From Petunia secreta (taxonomy: Eukaryota > Streptophyta > Magnoliopsida > Solanales > Solanaceae): 64,000 nt of DNA. The notes under the pieces are model-generated. The model saw only the letters and a list, made by a program, of their open reading frames with translations, was not told where the DNA came from and did no database searches. The DNA lies in assembly GCA_029990175.1 (NCBI GenBank), contig JARKIP010000065.1, positions 248,001-312,000 of the forward strand, written 5' to 3'. The position numbers were made by a program, and so were the translations under genes. Shown in pieces: positions 9,690 through 21,700 of this stretch (within the stretch, counting starts at the first letter, position 1; each line of letters opens with the position of its first letter).

Positions 9690-11235
9690 CAAGTCTATTG
9701 GTGACAACCGAAGACATCACTTTATTGTCATTATTTACCATAGACAACTGGTTATATTTTTTTTACAAAATTGTTATCAAAACTTGTCATAGACATTTGA
9801 TTGAGGTATCATTGGTACCGCAGACCATCAAGGATGTTATTATCAAAGACCATGACTTTTTATATTGGATCCATCGTACACAATCGATGGTATTATTTCA
9901 ATGGCCTTCTATTTTAGATTTACTGTACACAATCGGTGGTATATTTCCAATGACCTTATTATATTTGATCAATCATATACCATTGGTGATATTATTCTAA
10001 TGGCTTTTATATTGGATCCATCGTACATAAACGATGGTATTATTTCAAGGGCTTTCTACTTTAGATCTATCGTATACAATCGGTAGAATTATTCCAATGA
10101 CCTTCTTATATTGGAATCATCGTACACAATCGGTGGTATTATTCCAATGGATTTCTTATATTGGAATCATCGTACACAATCAGTGGTATTATTCCAATGG
10201 CTTTCAATATTGGAATCATCGTACACAATCGGTGGTATTATTCCAATGACCTTCTTATATTATTATTCCAATGGTTTTCTTATATTGGATCAATCATATA
10301 CAATTGGTGGTTTTATTCCAATGACTTTTATATCGGATTTATCGTATACAATCGGTTGCATTATCTCAGCAGTTTTATTATGATGGCTTTGTTATCAAGT
10401 CTATCGTATACAATCAAAGACATTATTATTGAAGCCTATCGTAGACAATCGAAGGCCTTATCATTGAAGCCTACCATAGACAATTGGAGGCCCTATTAAG
10501 TCTACCGTAAACAATTGGAGACATCACATTTACCAAGTCTACCGTAGACAATCGGAGGCGTGGTTCTTTATCAAGTCTACCGTATACAATCGGAGACGTT
10601 ATTTTGGAAGTCTACCGTAAACAATCGGAGACATCACATTTACCAAGTCTACCGTAGACAATCGGAGGCGTGGTTCTTTATCAAGTTTACCGTATACAAT
10701 CGGAGACGTTATTTTGGAAGTCTACCGTAAACAATCGGAGACATCACATTTACCAAGTCTATCGTAGACAATCGGAGGCGTGGTTCTTTATCAAGTCTAC
10801 CGTATACAATCGGAGACGCTATTTTGGAAGTCTACCGTAAACAATCGGAGACATCACATTTACCAAGTCTACCGTAGACAATCGGAGGCGTGGTTCTTTA
10901 TCAAGTCTACCGTATACAATCGGAGACGTTAGTTTGGAAGTCTACCGTAAACAATCGAAGACATCATTATCATTTAAAGCCTTCCATAAACAATTGGAGG
11001 CATTTTTATGAAGCCTATCGTAGACAATCAAAGGCGCTATTTTTATGGAGCCTACCGTAAACAATCGGGGGCCTTAATATGAAGTATATCGTAAACAATC
11101 GAAGACGTCATCATCATTTAAAGCCTTCCATAAGCAATTGAAGGCCTTTTTATGAAGCATATCGTAAACAATCGAAGGCGTTATTGTTATGAATCCTACC
11201 ATAGACAACTGGAGACTCGATCATGAGTCATTGCC
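9690..11235 (+). repeat. Tandem array of covarying hairpins in the 3' region of element C
   Basis: Roughly 35 units of 35-52 bp. Each contains an eight-base loop close to TANACAAT flanked by short complementary arms, often with one bulged A: for example GTCT-A-CCG with CGG-AGAC, GCCT-T-CCA with TGG-AGGC, CCATCG with CGATGG, and CTATCG with CGGTAG. Units of about 52 bp predominate at 9870-10300; three-unit 110-bp blocks repeat at about 10501-10950. Short frames crossing the array are artefacts of periodicity. Satellite-like arrays in the 3' untranslated region are known for Ogre elements; the stem covariation is my observation. Confidence 0.85.
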
Positions 11236-11737
11236 GAAAGGTGGCATTTTTATCCTTATGTTTTATTTAAGTCTACTTTATGTTTCTATGGATTGAATTC
11301 CTTTTATTGTTTTATTTTCAGTCTACCAACGGCCCTGAAGTCATCTTACCTTACAAAGCCGGATTTCTTCTAGTTGATTAGAGACGAGCTTGTCATTGGC
11401 ATTGAAACCAGCATCTACAAATTTTATTCATTATCTATTTCTTACTCCATTTATTAAGCCTTATTTGCAGTTAAGCGCTTACCGTTTGTCGAGTTTATTA
11501 CAGGATATTAGCGGCACCGCAGCAGTATTTGGAGCATAACGTGGAACTCTTTCTTAGCAGTGAACTGGGGCAATCGTTGATATGAGCTAGACTCGTCAAC
11601 GAGGAACTGAAGAATCGCACTCGAACAAGCAAGTCTATCCTAATTTTTCATTTCGGATTAGGGTGTCACTTTGGTTTCTTTCCTATTCGTGCGTCTTTTT
11701 CGATCAATCGTGCGAGTTTTCGTGTCTAAGTGTCGTT

Positions 11738-11808
11738 GAACTACATATGGCCTGATTCTCTTTTGGCCCGAGATACATAGGCAGCTCAGAAACCAGAGCT
11801 CGGCCATG
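11738..11808 (+). promoter_or_regulatory. Conserved two-hairpin RNA module near the 3' end of element C
   Basis: GAACTACATATGGCCTGATT and GATACATAGGCAGCTC, followed by AGAAACCA and GAGCTCGG, with a clear AGCTC/GAGCT second stem. It starts 183 nt before the polypurine tract; the matching copy in element E starts 176 nt before its tract. Confidence 0.5.
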
Positions 11809-11920
11809 CCTATAAGCCTCGTCTTTTGGTCCTTGGAATCAAAATCCTTGGCTTTACCGTGACAAAATTGGCTTTCACGTCAACTTCTTTACCTTGAAAA
11901 CTCTTTCATCCTTTTCAGAT

Positions 11921-11933
11921 AAAGAGGGGCAGC
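11921..11933 (+). promoter_or_regulatory. Polypurine tract of element C
   Basis: AAAGAGGGGCAGC directly abuts the 3' LTR terminus TGTTGACAC. The identical 13-mer abuts the 3' LTR of element E at 57081-57093. It primes plus-strand DNA synthesis in this element class. Confidence 0.88.
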
Positions 11934-14900
11934 TGTTGACACCCAATTTTGTCCCGAAGTTTTAATTATTTAAAATAAGCTTTATTTTAAAAATCAAAAG
12001 CGAATTAGTTAATTTTGAAGAAAAGAAGGCCAAAACTGCATTCCATAGCCCTAAATCAGTCCCACCCGTGCAAAGCCCCTTTTTAATTCAAAATCCCTAA
12101 TCCATTATCCCTAATCAGAAAAACCCGACCCTTTTTCCATTTTCCAACCCGCGAAGAATCAAAACTCAAGTTCAAATCCCTGGTCCCATTTCCAGCTCAT
12201 CTGATCGTACAAACCTGATGCTAAAGATCCGTTGGAGGTCGTTTTGGGTATTTTCTCATGGCCCTTAGAACCCTAATTTTACCATATAAATGGTCAGAGA
12301 TAAGCAGCCGTTAAGGGGATCTGGGGATAGAGAGGAAGGGGCAGCGGCAAAAGCATAGAGCGAGGGGATTCAGTAAGGAGTAACGGCAGTAGGGATGAAG
12401 ATAGAAGCAACGGCAGTGAAAAAAGACTAGCACATTGAAATATAAATCTAAGTTAATATTAGGTAGTTCCTTGATTCTTGTGAAAATTTTTGATGTCGTC
12501 GCTTCATCGTTCGAGTCATTCGACCCTGTTCGAATCGTCGCCTTATGCTTGAGTCGCATTTCTCGGATATTTGCACCCCTTTTCACTGCTCTCAAAGAGG
12601 TAACTTTTGAACCTTAGCATTTTCTCTTGTTTGCTCTCGCTTAAATCTGTCTTCTAATGTGCATAAGTAGATAATTTATTGTATCGTTAACGTAGAAACA
12701 AATCTTCTGCCTGGATTTATGGATAATGTTAATATCTAGTTAAGCTTTCACTTAGCTTAATCCTTGTTTCAGTTTTAAGTTGGAAGCTGTTTAGTGTAAA
12801 AAACTTAATGTGAAGATTGAATCTTTCAGGGCCGTCATGAATCAAGATGATGTTCTATCTGTGTTTAAATTCCATGATTAATGTTCAGTCCATAAGAGTC
12901 CGCAAGTCATTTTTTTAGGTTTTCAATCAATCTCAAGGTTCGTTAACCTTAGAGGTTATGGCTTAGGGTTCTTCCCTCTTTGTTCTTGTGAAATCTGACC
13001 TTAGTTAAGCTTAAGCATGTCTTTTAAGCTTTTTCTTTAATTAGATATTTTATAGTATCAGCTTCATTCTGGTGATTCATATGTGGTTTCAATATATCAT
13101 CCTGGGCAATTTTGTTTGAGTTTTGGAGTAGTATGCAGGGGTTGTTTTGGCTCAGTTTTTCTAGGAGTTTATCTCTGGTTGTGAGGGTAATTGGTGGGAG
13201 TTCAGGCTGGATTGTAAGTGTTCAGGGTATGTAGGTGTTGCAGGTGTTTAGCCTAGGCTGCTGGTGTGTGTGTGTATGTAATGGTGATGTTTTGGAGCAG
13301 TAGCATAAGAAGGGGAGGTCTGTATGTGTGCAGATGTTTTATGTATAAGGGGGAGATGTATGTTGGAAGAGGCCTGGAAGGGTTCGGGGTTTGCTTGGTT
13401 CTGCAGATATTTAGTATAGCTTGCAGACCTGTTTCCTGGTTGTCCAGGAGTTCCCGGACTTGTGAGGGCTGTTCAGGAGAGTATATTGTTGTTTGGTGAA
13501 ATCTGTGAGTGCTGTGTATTGATGTTGTTGTTCTTGATTTAAGAAGAGAAGGGTCTGATGTAGGTAGTTTTAGGTCCTGGTATGCAGATTGGAGAGTGGG
13601 TGTCCAGAGTTGGTGGTGAGTTTCAGGAGAGTGGCAGGGGTTTGTTAAGCTGTGTGTCTGTTTGTATTGTGAGAGTGTATGTCTGTTCATTTTGTTCCTG
13701 TTAGATGAAGTTAGTGTTTTTGGTGAGGGCCATTTAGGTTTGTAGCTGTTGTAGGTTGTTTCCAGGCTTTGTAGTTAGTGTGTAGTAGTCTGTGTGTGAG
13801 GGATGCAGAGTATGCTTTGCTCCTGGATGTTTGCAAATGTTAAAAGAGAGTTGGTAAGGTCAGTTTGATTCTTTGGCTGCCTGTGTAGTTTAAGTTGAAT
13901 CTTTCAATAGAAGTTTTAGTTCTTCTGTTGAGAAATAATAGAGATTTAGTTTCTTTAGTCATGGTTTTGCCTTATTTAGAGAGTGAGAGGGTCAGTTTTC
14001 CCTGAAGTGTATCTTTATTCGTCTTTAAGAATATCATAGTTTGGTACCTTCAGTTATCTCTGATCTTGTTGCAAGATAATGTTTATTTCAGATTTTGGTC
14101 CGTCAAGCTTCCTCTTTCATATATGTTGGACATGGCAGCTCTTTGATGTTATGTCATAAGCAGAGGACTGTTTTTCCTGCTAAGTTAAATCTTGGCTTTG
14201 TTATTTTAGTTTTCTTGGATTTGAATTGTTTCATCCCCTTCCGGATAAAGGAAAGTTAGAGCCGAACCCTGTGCATCTTAATATGTTCTGAGATTGAACT
14301 CTTTATGTTGTTTATTGATGATAAAGTTTGTTTTAAAAGTAAATGGGATAGAGGATATGATTGTTCTATGATAGATACAGCTTTACTTATACTAAAAATC
14401 AATCTTTGGCTCATCCAGTGCTAGACTGCTAATACCATGAGTTGGGTCCTGAACATAAATGAACTGATTGTGTAGAATAATTATTGTTGCAGATCCTAGA
14501 GTTTTGACATCTAAAAAAGACAAAAATGTACTTTTAGATATGGTAAAAGGATGTATTTTATGAGTATATAGAAGTATGATCCTTGGCCTAAGATGTTCAA
14601 TATTTATGTTTTTGAAGAGTGCAAGTTAAAATTGTATTCTTTTGTATCCTTGGCCTAAGATGTTTTTCCTGCTTGATTAGAGGCCTACCTTGTTTTCCGT
14701 TAGCTAGTGTGTCATTCTACAATTCTAATATGTTAAATTGATGGAACTTGACTACTTTCTACATGTTAGAATTCGGGCATGTGAACTTGTTTGGATAGCT
14801 GTTAGACTGCTCTTTTATTTTTGAAAAAATTATTTTTGAAAGATTCTTTTACTATGTGAGCTTGTCCCTAAATTGTGTAATCAAATGACGTGCTTGCTTA

Positions 14901-16017
14901 ATGAGTTTTGCTGTTAATTGTGAATATTGTACCAGCTACTAATCCTTATCTTTACTATTTGTTTTGACGTGGGTACTCTTGGGAGCGAGTTGGCTAAAAT
15001 TCGCAAATTGGATTGGCTTGGAGTTGCATTGGGGTTAAGCTCGGGCTCAAGTTTTCAAGACTTAGAAATTTAGAAATCCAAGGCTCGTTTCGCGAGTTTG
15101 CTTTCCGAGTTCTATCTTTTAACTCTTGCCTTCCCTTTGCCTTAGGATATTTATATAAATTACTTGTAGAATAATTATGTATATATACTTATGAATAATT
15201 TTTTATTGATTGAGTTATTATATACTTTATGGTTATTTCCTTTAAATTTTGAGTTGTTATTTAATTTATTGCAAATCAGGCCATTTAGGCAAATGCGTGG
15301 AAAATTTCATAAATTTTTAAAACTACGTCTAATTAAGACTATAAGAAATGACTTCTATCTTATTGATACGAAGTTGTTTCTTTAAAAAATAATCAAAATT
15401 TATAAAGAAGTTTAAATTTACTTCTAAATGTCCCGAAACGACTTTGCAAAAAGCGACTTGAAACTTAAGTTCCATCTTATGATGAGAAACCCGGGTTTTA
15501 AAGTTGAAATTAAGCAAGTGCCATTTATGCACTGTCACATACGAGTTGGCAAAGAAATTAGGACGATCAAATCGTTCATTTTCAAAAGAAAATGCGCTTT
15601 ATTTATTATTTTATTTTGAAAATAATTAAAGCTTTTAAATAAAATTGTAAAATCTTTGAAAACTTACTAAATTTAATTAGTTGAATTAATCAATAGTTCA
15701 ATTAATTATTTTTAGAAAAAAGCGCATAAATAGCACTTGCAAATATTTTGGAAACCTGTCGGATTAACCATTTTTAACGGAATTTCGAAAGTGCCTTAAA
15801 AACCTTCTTTTGAAATTAGCAAAATCTTCTTACCTTTAGAATCTCTGAAAGAAAGACCATCTTTTATAAAAACGGAGTTTTGCACGCATTTGTTTATCTG
15901 GTTCCCTGTTTTTCCTTAAATTGGGTGGCGACTCCAAAAACTCCAAAAGAGTTAGTCCATCCTGTCGATATTCCTAAATTTAGCCTTTCGAGGTTATTAT
16001 TTTTTGGGGGTTCAACA
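11934..16017 (+). repeat. 3' LTR of element C
   Basis: Full-length partner of 692-4775, ending TTCAACA and followed by ATAGT (16018-16022). It keeps the TATA-like box (12285), the G/T-rich block (about 13220-13690) and the U5 copy of TGGCGACTCC (15926-15935). Confidence 0.93.
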
Positions 16018-16091
16018 ATAGTCAGTACGCGGTGCAATGAGATGGGATGAATGCGGTACGATGCAATGCAGTCACATGTGCCTGATACCTA
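16018..16091 (-). mobile_element. Element A, 3' LTR segment 2 (between C and B)
   Basis: Seventy-four bases matching 32108-32177 of the other LTR (AATGAGATGGGATGAATGCGG ... CCTGATACCTA). It begins with the right duplication of element C (ATAGT) and ends with the left duplication of element B (ACCTA, 16087-16091), so C and B landed about 70 bp apart in the same LTR. Confidence 0.9.
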
Positions 16092-18571
16092 TGTCACGGC
16101 CCAATTTTCGGGGCCGTGATGGCACCTAAGTGTTACATCCTTAGGCGAACCACGAATAATTAAACTGACTCATAATGATAATTTAGATAGAAATATTTCA
16201 ATAAAATGTAGGTGTAGACATCCACCCGAAATACAGTGTCAATAGAGCATCTACGAATTCTGACATCCGATATATATAATATATAATACAAGATGTAGGA
16301 AGCGACTAAACACTAAGGTGGATCAGACGGTATGCCACCGCGAACCATGCGGTTGGCTCACCTCAAGCAAAAATAGCCACAACCTCGAACGGATCAGATA
16401 AGTCCAGCTGTCTGACCAGTAGAAGGATCTGCACATTTAAACAGTAAGTTATGAGCCAAAGCCCAGTAAGATCATCGACAGGCCCGCTAAATTACCCTTT
16501 CGGGACAAGTCTTTGATAATGCATAAGCAGATAACGGAAGTACAATCCACACCTTTACAGTAACCCATAAACATTACATACGATAATATAATTATACAAC
16601 AACACAAGCAATAATACGCGAATACATAACATGGTCAATAATATAAAGACACATAATATAGGCAGCATATACAATATTATATTGATACTATGGCATAAGC
16701 AATAATATAATTAACACACAGCATGGCGATGATATATCTCGCATACCACATAAGTAATGATATACCTAGCACATAGCATAAGCACACACCCGGTGCGGCT
16801 TTGTTTATAGGTCATAACGCACCACAGGCCTCTGTCCCTATAAACAACTTTACTTATAGGTCATAACGCACCACAAGCCTCTGTCCCTATAAGTCTCCAC
16901 ATCTAGGTCATAACGCACCACCGGCCTCTGTCCCTAGATGAAATTTCGCTCCTAGGTCATAACGCACCAATGGACTCTGTCCCTAGAGCATATCAATAAT
17001 ACACCGGCACACAACATCGACTATACACAAGTCACATTTGTGCTTTCTCCTTTTTGTATAAATATAACGAGTAGTACATAATACTATCTACTAGACAATG
17101 CTAGTCAATTAAGTACTCGATATCTTACTTAACAAGATCAAATCTTATCCGCAAGCAAAAATAGAGTTCAGTCTCACTTACCTCAAAATCGGCTCAAGTG
17201 GCTAAGGAACGACCTCCTTTCCCAAACGATGTGCCTCCGTTAGACTCCTCTCTGAGCCAAAGAAATAGTATCGCACTCGTAAGCATGTGAGGAAAGGATT
17301 CTAAGCCCTTACGCAATTTAAGAGGCAATTTACCAAAATACCCCTGGGCCGGACGTATCCAAAACCCGTAAAATTTATGTTTTCGGACTCCCCATACTCC
17401 CACGAGTCCAAAAGTACCATTATTGTACATACCCGAGTCCAACTCGGTCATTTTTTCCCATTTCACAAATCTAGGGCTCAAACCCTCTTTCTAAGGATCG
17501 TCACTTTGATCCTCGGATTAAAGCGTTAAAAATGGGTAAGAATAGTTACCTTGTGTTTAGGAATGATTTTGGTACTTCAAATTCCCCTTGGAATCACTTT
17601 TAGAAGCTCAAAACATGAAAATAAAAATAAATGCCCGCCTTAGTATATATAGCAGCCCGCAGCTTTAAAGAGTTGTACCACATGCTGTCCAAATTGTACC
17701 TCACTGGATAGCTTTTGGTAAAATACACATAACTTTTCATAGAAATGTCCAAATGATACGAGGTTGGTGGCATCAGAACCACAACTCAAAGAGCTACAAC
17801 TTTCATGTTTTGACTTTTTTCCAGTTCCTTATGGATTGATCTGAAAAATTGATTTTTTTCCAGCTGAACCATAAAAAAAAAAAAACAGAATTCAGCAGCT
17901 TTTTGGCTTGCACCAGATCAGCCACTGTTTTTGGGTCCAAACGGGACCCTACGAAGCTCGGAATGACCCCAAAATTTGTGCACAAGTCATACAAGACTTG
18001 TGTGACATGCTCGTCAAGACGAAACTCAATTCGGATCTCTAGAACTCAAAAAGTGTGTCCCACGGGAAAGGGTCAAATTTCGACTTTCGCCAAAATAGTG
18101 AATTTTAATCAAACGATCCCGGAATCCAAATTCGAAAGTTGCTACAAGTCACAAATGATGATACGAACCTAACGGAACCCTCAGATCTCTCATCGGAGTT
18201 CGTTTACTCAAATCGAGCTCGAAAACCTCTTTTAACCTTTTTAAACTTCCGCAACGGAGACTTTTTCAAAAGTCCTATCAAACGAGGTCTGTTTTCACTT
18301 CTGAAGGTTGCTACAGGTCATAAATTACCATACGAACCTAACGCAACTTTCAGATTTCACATCAGAGCTCATTTGCTCAAATCGAGCTCCGAAACCTCTT
18401 TTAGCCTTAACGAATATCCGAAACGGATGTCTTTCTCCGATACTTATCTAACAAAGTTCGTTTTAGCTAAAAAATTTCAGACATGTCATAATGGACCTTA
18501 CGGAGCTTTTGGAATTTTCGACACGCAAATCGAGGTCCTGATTCTCGAAAAGACTATTTGAGGTCGTTACA
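16092..18571 (-). repeat. 3' LTR of element B
   Basis: Nearly identical to 23898-26374. It contains four tandem hairpins with shared loops at 16803-16989 and a TATA-like CTATATATAC on the minus strand (17643-17652). Small frames on either strand (for example 17849-18561) are present in both LTRs and encode nothing recognisable. Confidence 0.94.
16803..16989 (-). repeat. Four tandem covarying hairpins in the 3' LTR of element B
   Basis: Stems GTTTATAGG/CCTATAAAC (16803-16811, 16837-16845), ACTTATAGG/CCTATAAGT (16852-16860, 16886-16894), CATCTAGG/CCTAGATG (16900-16907, 16933-16940) and GCT-C-CTAGG/CCTAGAGC (16948-16956, 16982-16989) enclose a loop close to TCATAACGCACCA...CCTCTGTC. Loops are conserved while stems change in compensating pairs. 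Confidence 0.85.
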
Positions 18572-18584
18572 ATCTCCCCCACTT
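18572..18584 (-). promoter_or_regulatory. Polypurine tract of element B
   Basis: On the minus strand AAGTGGGGGAGAT directly precedes the 3' LTR terminus TGTAACG. Confidence 0.88.
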
Positions 18585-18706
18585 AGACTCTCGTTCGTCC
18601 TCGGACGAGCCCGAGTCTAAGGTAAGATTCACATTTTCACGAAAATAATTACACGGATTTTGAGGACTCTCGCTACTACCCGAAATCATAAATAACAACA
18701 TAACTT

Positions 18707-21700
18707 TCAGGCTTTAGAGATTGAAATCATACCTGAATTATCGAAAAGGCGAGGATACTTCTCCTGCATGTTGGACTCAAGTTCCCAAGTGGCCTCTTCG
18801 CTAGGACGATTCTTCCATAGCACTTTAACCAACGGGATCTCTTTCGACCTTAGCTTACGGATCTCTCTAGCCGCAATAGCAATCGGCTCCTCCAAATAAG
18901 CCAAGTCCTCGTCGATCTCGACAGAAGCCATATCAATCACATGGGATGGATCATGAACATACTTTCGGAGCATAGATACGTGGAATACCGGATGAACTGA
19001 CAGAGATGGAGGCAAAGCAAGCCTATATGCAACAGCGCCAATGCGCTCCAAGACCTCAAAAGGACCAATGAACCTCGGACTAAGCTTGCCCTTTTTCCCG
19101 AATCTCATAACACCCTTCATCGGCGATACTTTAAGAAACACCCGGTCACCTACCATAAACACCAAATCTCTCCTCCTCCGATCCGCATAAGATATCTGTC
19201 GACTCTGAGCTGTGCGGTGCCGATCCTGAATGATTCGGACCTTATCTAAGGTCTGCTGAACTAGATCCGGACCCAACACCTTCACCTCTCCAGGTTCAAA
19301 CCAACCAACTGGAGAACTACATCGGCGGCCATATAATGCCTCAAACGGAGCCATCTGGATAGAAGACTGATAACTGTTATTACAGGCAAATTCCGCCAAA
19401 GGCAAATAACTGTCCCAATGGCCTCCAAAGTCAATAGCAGAAGCCCTCAGCATATCCTCAAGAATCTGGATGGTCCTCTCGGACTGACCATCAATCTGAG
19501 GATGAAATGCGGTGCTAAGATCCACTCGGGTACCCAGCTCCTTCTGAAATGATCTCCAGAACTGAGCTGTGAACTGAGTACCGCGATCTGATATAATAGA
19601 GACTGGAGCACCATGCAATCTCACAATCTGCTCGATAAAGATACGAGCTAAGCGCTCCGATGAATAAGTAGTCCTCACGGGGATGAAATGAGCTGACTTG
19701 GTGAGACGATCCACCACTACCCATACTGAATCATGCTTGCCCAAGGTCAAAGGCAATCCAACCACAAAGTCCATAGTAATATGCTCCCATTTCCATTCCA
19801 GAATCGGCATGGACTGAGTCACCCCGGCTGGTCTTCTATGCTCATACTTTACCTGCCGACAATTTAAGCACCGAGGCACATGATCAACAACATCTCTCTT
19901 CATTCCCTTCTACCAATATAACTCCTGAAGATCTTGATACATCTTCGTAATACCAGGATGAATAGAATACCGAGAACTGTGTGCCTCTGCCAATATCAGC
20001 TGCCTCACCTCCCCAACATTCGGAACACACAACCGACCGTTGAGCCGCAGTACACCATCATTTCCGATCATAAATGAGGTCACTCCCCCACTTAAAACTC
20101 TATCTCGAATATCACGCAAATATGAATCATCAAATTGCTTTTCCTTGATCTGGGAAGCTAGGGATGACTGAGTCCCTATATAAGCAAAAACTCGATCTGG
20201 CACAGAATCATCAAATCGCACTCCACTAATGGACAAGGCCTGCAACTCTCGAGCTAGTGGTCTCATATCAACATCAAGATAGGCAAGGCTACCCATAGAC
20301 TTCCTGCTCAGAGCATCAGCCACAACATTAGCTTTCCCGGGATGATACCGAATAGCGATGTCATAATCCTTAAGCAACTCCAACCATCGGCGTTGTCTCC
20401 CGTTCAAGTCCTTCTGGGTGAACAGATACTGGAGACTCTTATGATCAGTAAAAATCTCACAAGGCTCACCATATAATTAATGCCTCCACAACTTCAATGC
20501 AAATACCACCGCCAATAACTCTAGATCGTGGACAGGGTAGTTCTTCTCATGCACTTTCAGTTGTCTCGAGGCATAAGCTATCACCTTGCCATTCTGCATC
20601 AAAACACCACCTAAGCCAATACCAGAAGCATCACAATAGACTGTGAATCCCCCGGATCCACTAGGCAAGGCCAATACAGGTGTTGTAGTCAAGACAGTCT
20701 TGAGCCTCTGAAAGCTAGACTCACAAGCAGCAGACCATAGAAAAGGAACATTCTTCTGCGTCAATTTAGTCAGTGGTGCTGATATGGAAGAAAATCCCTC
20801 CACGAATCGCCGATAATAACCTGCCAAGCCTAAGAAACTCCGAATCTCTGTAGGAGAAGTAGGCCTAGGCCAATTCTGAACGGCCTCCACTTTCTTGGGA
20901 TCAACACCAATACCGTCCTTGATCACCACGTGACCCAGGAATGAAACGGTATCCGGCCAGAACTCACATTTAGAGAATTTAGCATACAATTCATGGTCTC
21001 TCAAGGTCTGAAGGATAATCTTCAAGTGATGCTCATGCTCCCCTCGACTCCTTGAATATATAAGGATGTCATCAATGAACACAATAACAAAAGAATCAAG
21101 ATATGGCTTGAACACACGGTTCATAAGATCCATAAAGGCGGCCGGAGCATTTGTAAGCCCAAATGACATGACAAGAAACTCATAGTGCTCATATCTCGTA
21201 CGGAAAGTAGTCTTAGAAATATCCTCAGACCGAATCCTCAACTGATGATACCCTGATCTCAAATCAATCTTGGAAAAATGAGTAGCACCCTGAAGCTGAT
21301 CAAATAAATCATCTATACGCGGTAAAGGATACCTGTTCTTGATAGTCACTTTATTCAATTGCCGATAATCAATACACATGCACATAGAACCATCCTTCTT
21401 CTTTACAAAAAGTACCGGAGCACCCCAAGGAGACACACTGGGTCTAATGAAACCCTTATCAAGCAAATCTTGAATTTGCTCCTTCAATTCCCTCAACTCA
21501 GCAGGAGCCATACGATATGGAGGAATAGATATAGGCTGAGTACCTGGCAATATATCAATACAGAACTCAATCTCTCGCATAGGAGGCAAACCCGGCAAGT
21601 CATCCGGAAAGACCTCCGGATACTCGCATACTACCGGTACTCGATCAATAGATACCTCCTCCACTCGAACATCTCGAATAGAAGCAATATACCCTCCGTA

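Larger units (their letters stand above)
692..16017 (+). mobile_element. Element C: complete gag-only Ogre/Tat-like LTR retrotransposon
   Basis: A structurally complete element of 15.3 kb: two 4084-bp LTRs (692-4775 and 11934-16017) starting TGTTGACAC and ending TTCAACA, a primer-binding site at 4779, a polypurine tract at 11921-11933, and a perfect 5-bp target duplication. The interior holds one long plus-strand gag frame and no protease, reverse transcriptase or integrase. About 3.6 kb of repeat-rich non-coding sequence lies between gag and the 3' LTR. Large LTRs, the primer site, the Gag type and a satellite-rich 3' region fit the Ogre/Tat lineage of Ty3/Gypsy. The element is non-autonomous, so enzymes must have come from a relative. 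The two LTRs have equal length and only scattered substitutions, so the insertion is fairly recent. Confidence 0.93.

Noticed and set aside
9690..11235. CRISPR-like array of repeats and spacers
   Set aside because: Plant context, degenerate units, no constant repeat with unique spacers; it is a tandem satellite-like array inside a retrotransposon.
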